A stretch of DNA of 47,769 nucleotides from positions 1 through 47,769 of IMG/VR virus record IMGVR_UViG_3300035670_000350. One strand, 5' to 3'. The stretch is from a virus. A program made the translations under genes and the position numbers. Positions 15,704 through 24,100 of the stretch are shown here, piece after piece. The notes beneath the pieces were generated by a model, which was not told the DNA's origin, did not search any database, and saw only the letters and a program-made list of their open reading frames with translations. How positions within the stretch are numbered: position 1 is the stretch's first letter; each line of letters starts with the position of its first letter.

Positions 15704-16876
15704 TTACCATTTAACTTTATCTGCCCAATAAGCAGCACTCATTTTACCTTTAGCAATATTTTTTGCGTGTCTTGATTTGAATCTTTCTCTACGACTTCTA
15801 TATTCCTTAGATTCACCTTTTTTCTTTGGAGAACCCTTTACACCTCTTTGCCCAAATCTAATAATTTTTTCTTCCCCACCTTCACATGCCTTTACTACGT
15901 GAGATTTTCCCGTGAGCGAATCACCCACGGGATCGGACTTTGGGGAGTTACACTTCATTTTAGACTTATCAATCGCTTCTTGCATAAAATCACTAAAGGT
16001 TTTTATGTGGTTCTCATCCATAGAACCATGAACATTATGTTCCCCACTCTCTAGGTAATCAGCAGCAGCATCAATATAATCTGCTGCCCTAGTAATTTTT
16101 GACTGAACCCAAGCTTCTACATTACCCTCACCCTTTACCTTTGAGCGAAGTTTTTTCGCTGCCTTGATAATTGTTGAAAGTTCAGAACGAATCATAGAAT
16201 GTTCGTGGTCTGGCTGCTTCTCTTCATTTGCTGGATGAACCTGAGCAATATCAAATTTCATTTGATTATCGCTTAATGATGATGGTAAAGAAAACATGTC
16301 CCAATATTTTGGACCATATCTACATTCTGAACGAGTCTCATTCTTTTGGCATTTTGGACAGTACCTCATCATTTCCATTCCCTCTGATTTTGTTCCCCAG
16401 TTGTCTGCACCAACTTTGCGACACTTGACAAGTGCTCCAGATGCATATGCACTTGGCCAAACATCATATCTAGATTTTACCTTATGGTAACAAGCATCTT
16501 TTTTACCACTACCTTTTCCTGGTTTGTCTTTTTTTGCTTCGTTGAGTTCCATTTGTTCTTTAATTCCTGGTTCTGCTTTTACATAATTTGGATCACTTTT
16601 TCCTTTTGCGAAAGTTGAAACCATAGTTGGTTTTTCACCTCCACTTTTATTTTGCTGATTTTTATCTTTCTCTTTTTTTCTGCGAACTGCAGATTTTATT
16701 AAAGATTCTCCTTTTTTACCTTTTCTTTTTAATGCAGCAAGTCTTCCACTACTAAAACATTTGGGAGTTGAAGTTTCTCCTGGTTCATTCGCACAAGGGG
16801 AACCATCTGCTTGAACCCACCCAGGTTTCCCATCTTTAGATTTTGAACCCTTAAACCAGTGATGGAGTGTTCCCAT
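15704..16876 (-). CDS. Basic multi-module protein of unknown function between terminase subunits
   Basis: The 390-aa, Lys-rich protein is a string of short modules known to me from many marine phages but without assigned function. Residues about 1-85 carry LHHWFKGSKSKDGKPGWVQ with a later CFSSGRLAALKRKGKKG (similar to DUF6321-type domains). At about 125-165 is KKDACYHKVKSRYDVWPSAY followed by a conserved Ala-Ser-Gly-Ala-Leu-Val-Lys stretch (DUF5872-like). At 172-185 is a CPKCQKNETRSEC possible zinc-binding knuckle. At about 230-280 is a helical module IRSELSTIIKAAKKLRSKV with RAADYIDAAADYLES. The C-terminus is RSRRERFKSRHAKNIAKGKM then SAAYWADKVKW. Charge and cysteines suggest nucleic-acid binding; the real role is unknown. 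It has its own late-type box. Confidence 0.8.
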   Translation of the reverse strand: MGTLHHWFKGSKSKDGKPGWVQADGSPCANEPGETSTPKCFSSGRLAALKRKGKKGESLIKSAVRRKKEKDKNQQNKSGGEKPTMVSTFAKGKSDPNYVKAEPGIKEQMELNEAKKDKPGKGSGKKDACYHKVKSRYDVWPSAYASGALVKCRKVGADNWGTKSEGMEMMRYCPKCQKNETRSECRYGPKYWDMFSLPSSLSDNQMKFDIAQVHPANEEKQPDHEHSMIRSELSTIIKAAKKLRSKVKGEGNVEAWVQSKITRAADYIDAAADYLESGEHNVHGSMDENHIKTFSDFMQEAIDKSKMKCNSPKSDPVGDSLTGKSHVVKACEGGEEKIIRFGQRGVKGSPKKKGESKEYRSRRERFKSRHAKNIAKGKMSAAYWADKVKW

Positions 16877-16887
16877 TAAATTTCAAG

Positions 16888-17319
16888 TTATTCTTTATTA
16901 TTTAGAAAACCTTGTTTCAGTAGTTTTGAAAGTTCTGCAGTAGACCCAACAAATAGTGCATTATTAGTAACATTATTTGTGGTCTTATTTGAAGTATCTT
17001 CTTCAACGTCTTTTAATTTCTTTTGGAGATCCATTAATTTATCTGTAACATCACCAACGCTTTTTATTAGTTGTCCAGCAACTTCATATGCTCTTGGACT
17101 GTCACTTTCACCAGCTAACTCTAAAATCCCATTAATAGCTTCCTGACCTTTTTCTATAAGGGAATATAAATTTGCCCTAGTATATTCATAATCTTTTTTG
17201 ATATCAACTTTATCAGTTTCAGTTTCAACAGGTTTTATGTCTACGGTTTCTGTATCTACTTCAACTATAGAACTTTCTATATTTAAAGCTTTATCAATAG
17301 AATCATAGTTTTTTGGCAT
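16888..17319 (-). CDS. gp16: Terminase small subunit gp16
   Basis: The product is 143 aa (T4 gp16 is 164 aa). The frame could open at a TTG (17328), but that would overlap the gp15 stop; the ATG at 17319 gives MPKNYDSIDKALNIE, the usual cyanophage gp16 start, so I use it. Residues about 45-120 are helical, including LYSLIEKGQEAINGILELAG and a coiled coil with VTDKLMDLQKKLKD, as expected for the DNA-recognition/oligomerisation part. The C-terminal NALFVGSTAELSKLLKQGFL is conserved. Small terminase rings bind packaging-initiation DNA and regulate gp17. It follows gp15 by 5 nt. Confidence 0.9.
   Translation of the reverse strand: MPKNYDSIDKALNIESSIVEVDTETVDIKPVETETDKVDIKKDYEYTRANLYSLIEKGQEAINGILELAGESDSPRAYEVAGQLIKSVGDVTDKLMDLQKKLKDVEEDTSNKTTNNVTNNALFVGSTAELSKLLKQGFLNNKE
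16899..16906 (-). promoter_or_regulatory. Late-promoter-like box before the basic multi-module gene
   Basis: Minus strand TCTAAATA (7 of 8), identical to the box before the gp3-like gene, within the last codons of gp16 and 22 nt upstream of the ATG at 16876. Confidence 0.45.
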
Positions 17320-17324
17320 AACAA

Positions 17325-18122
17325 TCAAATATCCCTTTGCTGTGTTGGACTATAAGTTCTACCATCGAAGAAGAGTTCTAATGATTCTGCAAATCCATAA
17401 TCATCATCTGGTTCTGCATCAACTGGATCAGGAGTAACTGTATATCTCATTTCTCTCTTAGCAGTTTGAATATTAGTATCAGTATAGTAATCGACCTGAA
17501 CCTTACGGATAAGACCATCGGTAGTATCGGAGATTGGACCAAAGAGATATGTTTTTGCAGTAAAGTTTAAAGTATAAATTAAAACTCTTCTTGTAGAAAA
17601 ATCACCTTCATAATCATCTTGGAATGACACATTATCTAATACTATTGGAATATCTCTTTTTTCTCCAATAGAATCTAATAAATCTACTGTCAGATTAAAT
17701 GATGGTTGAAAAAATGGCAAAACTTGCTCTACAACTTGTAAAGCATCATCGTTCAATTTGCATAGAATACTTAGTTGGAATCCAATATTATATGGAACTG
17801 GTAAATATACCTTCTTTAAATTAGTTCCGTCAGATGCTTTAAAGGACTGAGTAACTCCAGACTTTCTTGTAGAATCATAAGCGATAGATGTCATTTCAAA
17901 TGACATTCTAGGTAAAGTAATTGCAACTGGCTTTGATAAGTCTTGTTGTTGCTGCACTTTTGCAACAAACTTTTGAATGGGACCATATGCTAAGGGAACT
18001 TTTATATCTGAAATAGTATTATCGCTTTCATCCATATGTTGAATATGAATATCATTAAATAGTGTTCCAAAAGCAATAATAGTTTTTCTTATTATCTGAT
18101 GATAAAAATAAGTTCCTAGCAT
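17325..18122 (-). CDS. gp15: Tail sheath stabilizer / completion protein gp15
   Basis: The 265-aa product matches T4 gp15 (272 aa) in length and position. It caps the tail as a hexameric terminator and joins tail to head through gp13/gp14. Visible features are MLGTYFYHQIIRKTIIAFGT at the start (a conserved family opening), a VPYNIGFQLSILCKLNDDAL segment followed by QVVEQVLPFFQPSFNLTV, and the DTTDGLIRKVQVDYYTDT segment. The TAATG overlap with gp14 upstream suggests translational coupling. The C-terminal ~40 residues are acidic. Confidence 0.94.
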   Translation of the reverse strand: MLGTYFYHQIIRKTIIAFGTLFNDIHIQHMDESDNTISDIKVPLAYGPIQKFVAKVQQQQDLSKPVAITLPRMSFEMTSIAYDSTRKSGVTQSFKASDGTNLKKVYLPVPYNIGFQLSILCKLNDDALQVVEQVLPFFQPSFNLTVDLLDSIGEKRDIPIVLDNVSFQDDYEGDFSTRRVLIYTLNFTAKTYLFGPISDTTDGLIRKVQVDYYTDTNIQTAKREMRYTVTPDPVDAEPDDDYGFAESLELFFDGRTYSPTQQRDI

Positions 18123-19537
18123 TAGTAAGTACCAAATGGATTTTTCTCTGAAAAGTCTATAATTATGTCTGCTTCAGTTTCAAAGTCTTTATTTTGTCTA
18201 TATTTATCATTATTATCGTCGGTATCATAAATTTTAACAGAATACTGCGCTGAAGATGCAGTACCCACTACTACTTCTCCTGGCAAGAATTGTCCATCAT
18301 TTATTTGAACGCTAAGAGTTTTCTCTGCACTTTCTGCAGTATTACTCCAATCCTTAACAATAGCAACAGTTCCTGATTTTTGTCCAATAACTTTTTCTCC
18401 TCTGATAAAGGTTCCAAAACCAACCAAAGGTGGATTTCCAATCGTCACAGTTGGATTGGAAGTATAACCAGAACCTGCATTTGAAATGTAAATACTTGAA
18501 ATTGTACCACCAACAGAAATATTTGCAATTGCTGTTGCAGTTATGCCAACTCCTGTAGGTCCTTGAACAACAACCTCAGGAGTAGTATAGTAATTTTGAC
18601 CTCCATCAATAACATTAATCTTATAAACTGCATTATTTGATATATCACAAGTAGCGGCTGCTCCTGTTCCTCCACCACCACTAATAGTCACTCTTGGTGG
18701 AGTTGTATAACCAAATCCAGCATTCACTAAGACAATATCCGTTATTGCCCTCACAGCACCTCTTGTAGAGGTTGTTATAGCCACAGCAGTTGCTCTCTGC
18801 CCACCTGCTGGTGGAGGTTCTATGGACACCGTAGGTGCCGTCACATAACCAAATCCATCGTTGTTTAAGAATACTTTACTAATCACTCCAGTCTCTGCTA
18901 CAAGAGACTGTGCAACTGCTGTAGAACCCACGCTTACAAGTGTTAAAGTTGTAATATATCCAACATCAGACATTCTTTCTTGTATCTCATCAATTGGTGT
19001 ATTGATTTCTTCATCCTCATATTCAAACAATTCACACTTAAGTTCATAAACGTAATTTTTTCCCAGTTGATAAAATGGATTTTCAAATTCTACGTGCTTA
19101 ATTTCAAAAAGTCTTTGGCCGAGAGGAAAATAAATTAAGTCACCTTCCTTTGGGCGAGTTGCAAATAATAAATCTCCACTACCATTTGAATATGTTTCAT
19201 TTCCTTCAATAATAGTCTGCAATAATGGAGATATAAACTCTTCAAATCTTTCTCTTGAAATTATTAAAGATACCTCATTCTTTAAATTAATTCCAAATTT
19301 TGTCATTATATCACTACCTGGAGCATATCCCTCATAATTATTCATATATGCTTCAATAGTGAAGGTATCATCAAATGCTGATGATTGCACTTCTCGTATA
19401 ATATTGTCAGTTCTAATATATTTTCTTGGAATATAATAAACATCAAGACCGAACATTCTTATATGTTCGTTTACTAAGTCTTGAACTAGACCTTGCTCCG
19501 ACTGTGAACCGTGAAGAAAATATGGATTTAATGTCAT
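18122..19537 (-). CDS. gp14: Neck protein gp14 with an internal glycine-repeat insertion
   Basis: The N-terminal ~200 residues (LNPYFLHGSQSEQGLVQDLV; YIPRKYIRTDNIIREV; FYQLGKNYVYELKCELFEYE) and the C-terminal end EADIIIDFSEKNPFGTY are typical gp14, which with gp13 builds the neck that joins head and tail. At 471 aa it is much longer than T4 gp14 (256 aa). The extra length is largely four repeats at about 217-368 with the pattern 'i.v.naGfGYttpP.vtI', separated by Ala/Thr/Gly-rich strands, plus a linker to about 430. The same repeat occurs in gp8 and the three giant proteins here. The start is 2 nt after the gp13 stop; the stop overlaps gp15. Confidence 0.93.
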   Translation of the reverse strand: MTLNPYFLHGSQSEQGLVQDLVNEHIRMFGLDVYYIPRKYIRTDNIIREVQSSAFDDTFTIEAYMNNYEGYAPGSDIMTKFGINLKNEVSLIISRERFEEFISPLLQTIIEGNETYSNGSGDLLFATRPKEGDLIYFPLGQRLFEIKHVEFENPFYQLGKNYVYELKCELFEYEDEEINTPIDEIQERMSDVGYITTLTLVSVGSTAVAQSLVAETGVISKVFLNNDGFGYVTAPTVSIEPPPAGGQRATAVAITTSTRGAVRAITDIVLVNAGFGYTTPPRVTISGGGGTGAAATCDISNNAVYKINVIDGGQNYYTTPEVVVQGPTGVGITATAIANISVGGTISSIYISNAGSGYTSNPTVTIGNPPLVGFGTFIRGEKVIGQKSGTVAIVKDWSNTAESAEKTLSVQINDGQFLPGEVVVGTASSAQYSVKIYDTDDNNDKYRQNKDFETEADIIIDFSEKNPFGTY

Positions 19538-19539
19538 AA

Positions 19540-20379
19540 TTATCCAATAAAATCATAAGGTGGTAATTCATAATCCATAGACATTCTTTGTCTTATTGCT
19601 TCCAACTCTTTCTCTGCATCATCGTAAATTTCTCTACCATTCAATTCAATTCCGCCTGGAAGTTTAACTCCTCTAAACTTGATAAGGTTTTGTCCCCATT
19701 GGCGTTTAATTAATGCCGTCAAATATCTCTTTAGAAAACTATCATTATATACTTGAGTAAAACTATTTGGGTCTAAAATTCTATAACAATCTATGACTAA
19801 AAATGTATCTTTTGACTGAGAACCCCAATCAATATCTAGATATAATCTATCTTGTCTTTTATTAAATCTGATTTGTTTATCTGTAGTAAGTAAAAAATCA
19901 ATATCTTCAAGGTAAGTTTTTACCATAGCATATTGTAGAAGCTCTACAGAATTAAAATAGTACAAATCATTCAAAAACAACTGATATTTTATACTAAACA
20001 TTCCAGCAGAAATAGAACTAGTATCAAATCTGAATATTTTTTCTATTCCTATTACTGAGTCTGGAACTTGAATGTAATTTGATGTTTCGTAAAAGTCAAA
20101 ATTCTTTGTTTGTCCGTCAATTACTGAAGATGCAGTTGTAGTAACAATTCCAGGTCCTGAGGTATTTCTCGCTCTACCTCTTTCTATGTCTTCTTCAGTA
20201 ATCTTATATTTCAAATACATCCTTTCCACACCATCAAAGTGTCTTTCTTGAAAGAACTGTAACGCATCATCTACTAAATCATCTATTTGATCATCATCTA
20301 CATTTATTTCCAAAACTGGAGCACCAAGACGCCTTAGGCAATAATCTATTAGTTCTTGTCTACTTGATGGTTTTGCCAT
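19540..20379 (-). CDS. gp13: Neck protein gp13
   Basis: The 279-aa product matches T4 gp13 (309 aa) in size and position. Diagnostic parts are the N-terminal SRQELIDYCLRRLGAPVLEI with NVDDDQIDDLVDDALQFF, the YFNSVELLQYAMVKTYLEDI helix, and the C-terminal RYLTALIKRQWGQNLIKFRG. It forms the head-tail connector ring with gp14 after packaging. Its ATG overlaps the stop of the 116-aa gene (TAATG), and gp14 follows after 2 nt. The late box at 20755-20762 probably drives this whole neck/terminase unit. Confidence 0.95.
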   Translation of the reverse strand: MAKPSSRQELIDYCLRRLGAPVLEINVDDDQIDDLVDDALQFFQERHFDGVERMYLKYKITEEDIERGRARNTSGPGIVTTTASSVIDGQTKNFDFYETSNYIQVPDSVIGIEKIFRFDTSSISAGMFSIKYQLFLNDLYYFNSVELLQYAMVKTYLEDIDFLLTTDKQIRFNKRQDRLYLDIDWGSQSKDTFLVIDCYRILDPNSFTQVYNDSFLKRYLTALIKRQWGQNLIKFRGVKLPGGIELNGREIYDDAEKELEAIRQRMSMDYELPPYDFIG

Positions 20380-20729
20380 TATCTTGTTACTCCTGGTCTT
20401 ACAAGTGCCATTCCCTCTATTGCTTTAGTCCTATCGGAATCTGAGTCCAAACCCCCTGACTGAATTCCTATGTCATAAACATATCTTCCAGGTTTTAATT
20501 GTGAAGTTTGCTCTCTAGTTAATTCTATTTTTATCACTCCCTGATTTTCATCCTCTATACTTGATGTGAATGTGATTGCAGAAGAACTAGAGTAACTCTT
20601 ACGAATTTGTGCAGTAATACCGTACCCGACCAAATTTAATGGTCCATCAGTTAATGCATCGGAAAGTTCAAATGTTGTACTAAAATCAAACCCCTGCTCA
20701 ATAACAATATTTGATACATATACTGCCAT
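20379..20729 (-). CDS. Small beta-rich virion structural protein
   Basis: The 116-aa protein begins MAVYVSNIVIEQGFDFSTTF, followed by NLVGYGITAQIRKSYSSSSA and LKPGRYVYDIGIQSGG. This alternation (early 'qG.df...f.l', then 'A.IRk...s.......f', then 'pG.Y.YDi') is the pattern of BppU-like N-terminal domains used to attach receptor-binding or baseplate parts in phages. I infer a small structural adaptor. It is first in the neck operon: an exact late box lies 25 nt upstream and its stop overlaps gp13. I cannot name it further. Confidence 0.8.
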   Translation of the reverse strand: MAVYVSNIVIEQGFDFSTTFELSDALTDGPLNLVGYGITAQIRKSYSSSSAITFTSSIEDENQGVIKIELTREQTSQLKPGRYVYDIGIQSGGLDSDSDRTKAIEGMALVRPGVTR

Positions 20730-20754
20730 TATAGGACAAAGTAATTATTTTAAG

Positions 20755-20762
20755 TATTTATA
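20755..20762 (-). promoter_or_regulatory. Late promoter box for the neck/terminase unit
   Basis: Minus strand TATAAATA, exact consensus, just after the stop of the 56-aa gene and 25 nt before the 116-aa gene start. Confidence 0.75.
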
Positions 20763-20763
20763 A

Positions 20764-20934
20764 TTATTTTTGAAATAGGTTACTAACAACCTCTTGCTGC
20801 TTAAGATACAACTTGCAATATAGTTTTGAAAAAGTTTTAAGTTCTTCAGTAGTTAGTTGGTCTATAACCCTACAATGCTTTTCATATTCAAATAATTTAT
20901 CAATACTTTTTAGTTCAACTTCTTCTGGTTTCAT
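20764..20934 (-). CDS. Small charged helical protein (56 aa)
   Basis: Starts MKPEEVELKSIDKLFEYEKH and ends YLKQQEVVSNLFQK. The protein is almost wholly helical and charged, with two cysteines. It overlaps the end of the 74-aa gene by 20 nt and ends directly before an exact late promoter. I recall similar small proteins beside gp13 in cyanomyoviruses but no function. A real gene is supported by ATG, size-matched gap filling and coupling by overlap. Confidence 0.7.
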   Translation of the reverse strand: MKPEEVELKSIDKLFEYEKHCRVIDQLTTEELKTFSKLYCKLYLKQQEVVSNLFQK

Positions 20935-21139
20935 TTATTAACTCCTTTAATAATGATTTTATTTCACTTATTTCGGTTTTTATGCTGTCAATTTCTTCTC
21001 TTTGAGTTTTTGCTTTGATTTCTTTATTCTTTTTTGATTGTATGTACTGATTATAGGCAGTATTGTCTAAATTGACAACTGCCCCAGTATCTTCATCTTT
21101 ATAAAGGTTTAAATGACCTTCTATTCTTACTAGTCCCAT
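20915..21139 (-). CDS. Small coiled-coil protein (74 aa)
   Basis: Starts MGLVRIEGHLNLYKDEDTGA and continues with NTAYNQYIQSKKNKE, then a predicted coiled coil (about 44-72: EEIDSIKTEISEIKSLLKEL). Cyanophage proteins with the same opening exist to my knowledge, without a known function. The start lies 7 nt after the stop of the 2537-aa fibre-like gene and its stop is inside the 56-aa gene, so it belongs to the gp8 unit. A chaperone or adaptor for the neighbouring fibre protein is possible but not shown. Confidence 0.75.
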   Translation of the reverse strand: MGLVRIEGHLNLYKDEDTGAVVNLDNTAYNQYIQSKKNKEIKAKTQREEIDSIKTEISEIKSLLKELINETRRS

Positions 21140-21146
21140 AATTTTA

Positions 21147-24100
21147 TCAAGCTAATGCAATTGCTCTAATATCTCTGATAATTGGTGGTTTTGATTGATC
21201 AGTTCCTGACATTACAATCTTCAGAGTAAATCCTACAAATTCTTTCAGATTTGGAGCAGTATACTCATATTCACGATATTCATTATCTGCACTTGGAGCA
21301 ACTCTAGTATCTGGAAGACCACTATTTAGTGATGGATTGACAATATCTAAGTAACCATCTTGGTTGTTATCAATTGTTAAGTTTTCATATCCTGGGAATA
21401 ATGTAAATGCCTGATCAACCTGATAAGAGTCTGCACTTATTAAATTATAAAGAACTCTAAAGTCTGAAGATGAATTTCTGTATGCAGTAATAATGACTTT
21501 TAGTGATGTTGCTGGTTGTGCTAGTAATACTGGATTTGAAACATATCTAGCAGCGTGAGAATTGTCTTCAATTTCATTTGCTCTTCTATCAAAGATATAG
21601 TTTGAAACTGGATTATCTAATCTTGAAATTGAGAAGTTAGTTACACAACCATCCAAGAATACCTGTGGAGATAAGTTTAAATCTGTTGTAGATAGAGTAA
21701 GAGCAGTAGTGAATGATTTAGAATTTGGAAGTTCTGCAAGATATTGAGTTTCATTAGGTCTAGAGCATACCATTCTAGGAGTGACAAATTTATTTTCAGC
21801 GTTCAATTGTATTTGTTGATATCCCAAATCTAGGAAAGGTGTTTCATTTCCTCCAGCACTTGTCCCACTTATAGTTCTAACGGATGCAGATACTGCTATG
21901 TTTGAACCAGGACCATAAACATCAAAAGATGGTGTAATTGTATCAAAAAGTAAATTTTGTGTAGATAAAATTTCTTCTCCACCTACAAAATCTTCCTTGT
22001 TGAAGGACAACTGAGGTGTATTTGCTATTTGTACAGAATCCCCATTTCTATTTGGTCCTAAAGTTGAACCGGAAGTGCGACTTATTTGAATGTAATAAGT
22101 ATCAATATCGCCTTTAATTGTAGATAATGTATTTTCTCTGTTTATTCTTCTCAAAGAAATGCCGGAAAGTTCGTACTTCATGACAAGCTCTCCAGGATTG
22201 TAACTTATACCTATGGTAGAATCTATACTTCTAGTTAATCCTGTTAAAACTCCACCATTTGCAACACCTGTGTAACTAACAATCTCACTACCAATTTTAA
22301 TATATCCCGGATTTGCTGCACTAACAGGTATTCCCTCAAACGAATCAAAACCAATTGTAGATGCTATGCTAACTTGCTGAGAATTTGCATTAAATTCTGA
22401 AACAAGTGGTTGAGGTGGTAAATCACTTTCAACTCCAGTTATTGCAACTCTGTTTGCAGATGAATACATATTGTGTCCAAAATGAGACACTTTCATTATA
22501 TTTCCTTGATAAATTTCACTTAATGTAGTTGAATTCAATATACTAAGTGATGAGCTAGTTCTTGCTCCAGCATTATTAAAATATTGTAAAGTTGCAGCAT
22601 TTGTAAATGTCTGTCCCTGTACGTTTGTTAAGTAAATTGTATCATAATCTGTAACTGCAGAAATTGTTATAACTGCACCATTTCCAGTATTTCCAGAAAC
22701 TGAAGAAGTTAATATACCAACAACATCTCCAACTTTATATCCACTACCACTAGTATTTGCAGTTACTGATGTTACTGTACCATTAGTTGTTGTTATATCT
22801 AATAATAATCCACTACCATTTCCACTAATATTGAATGTTTGGGCACCAGTAGTGTTGGAATAATTTACACCTCCGGTTGTAATTCCAACAGTTCCTGCAG
22901 GACCACCTAGACCCTCAACAAATCCATAATTATAAGTTTTTACACTTTCACTAACTTTCCTACCAACATTTAAGTTGGTAAAAATAGAATCCCCAGTAGC
23001 AGTAGTTGTTATTCCAATTTTTAATTTTCTTGGATAAACTACTATTGGATTAGAAGGTAGTTTTCCGAAGAAAGAATTGGATGTAGTTGTATTTAATGGT
23101 GGATTGTAGAAAAATACAGTTCCTGTTGGGTTAAATCTTGCTTTATATAATTTAAACTTAAGATCTTGATTTTGGTCTGCAGTCCAAATAGAACCATTTT
23201 GAGACTTAAACAAACTACCAATTGCAAATTGTTTGGAGTATTTAACTCTCTCTGCTTCTGGTAAACCTGTTAGGAATTGTGTATTTAATGAAGGTTTATT
23301 CATTTCAGCAATAAAAACTTCATATCCTACACTCTCCGGTGCCAATAATACAATTGCATATTCATCATCTGGTGCTAAGAATATAGGATATGGGAATACC
23401 ACAGTTGTTGCTAATGAAGCATCTTCTGAAATATTTTCTTTTAACTTTCTTCCGTTTGGAAGTGTATCATCTGGTCTAAGAGTTACCGCTTCTCCAATTC
23501 TAGTAAGAGTTGGAGTTCCCAACTCCATAGTTCTAACTTCAATAGTTACAGGACTATTTCCAGAATCAACTTTCCTGAAATAAATGTCCACGGCAGTTAG
23601 ATATACACCATTTCTGTCCGCTATTGGATTTATATTTGAATTTTGTGGAGACTGTGCAGTTCTACCAACTTCAAATGACTGTGCAAGAGGGTCATATCTT
23701 TCTAAAGTTGTTGTTCTATTTGTTCTTGTAATAGTTGTAATATTGGTAGTTGTTACTAAATTAGTTGTTGTAATAGTTGTTTCATTTTGAACAGTTCTCA
23801 ATAATCCAGTTGCTTCATATGAAGTTTCGGCACTAGAAATCTCCTTGCTTCCTGGAAGTGGAGTTGCATTTGTGGGACTATTTGTAAGCTTATAAGTTTT
23901 AGTGCCGGTAGAAATTCTTACAGGTGGTCTGGGGTCTATATTTGGATCATCTAAGAAGAAGCATCCTTGGAGATCTCCATAAGCATCTGATACTAATCTA
24001 ACTCTAGTAACATATGCAACAGCTTTACTAGTTTGACCTACAAGTTTAGTTGCGGTGGTTACGAATCCATAATAATCACCAATAGTCTCTGCAGAGAGTG

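Noticed and set aside
16888-17328. gp16 starting at the TTG at 17328
   Set aside because: This start would overlap the gp15 stop; the ATG at 17319 gives the family's normal N-terminus.
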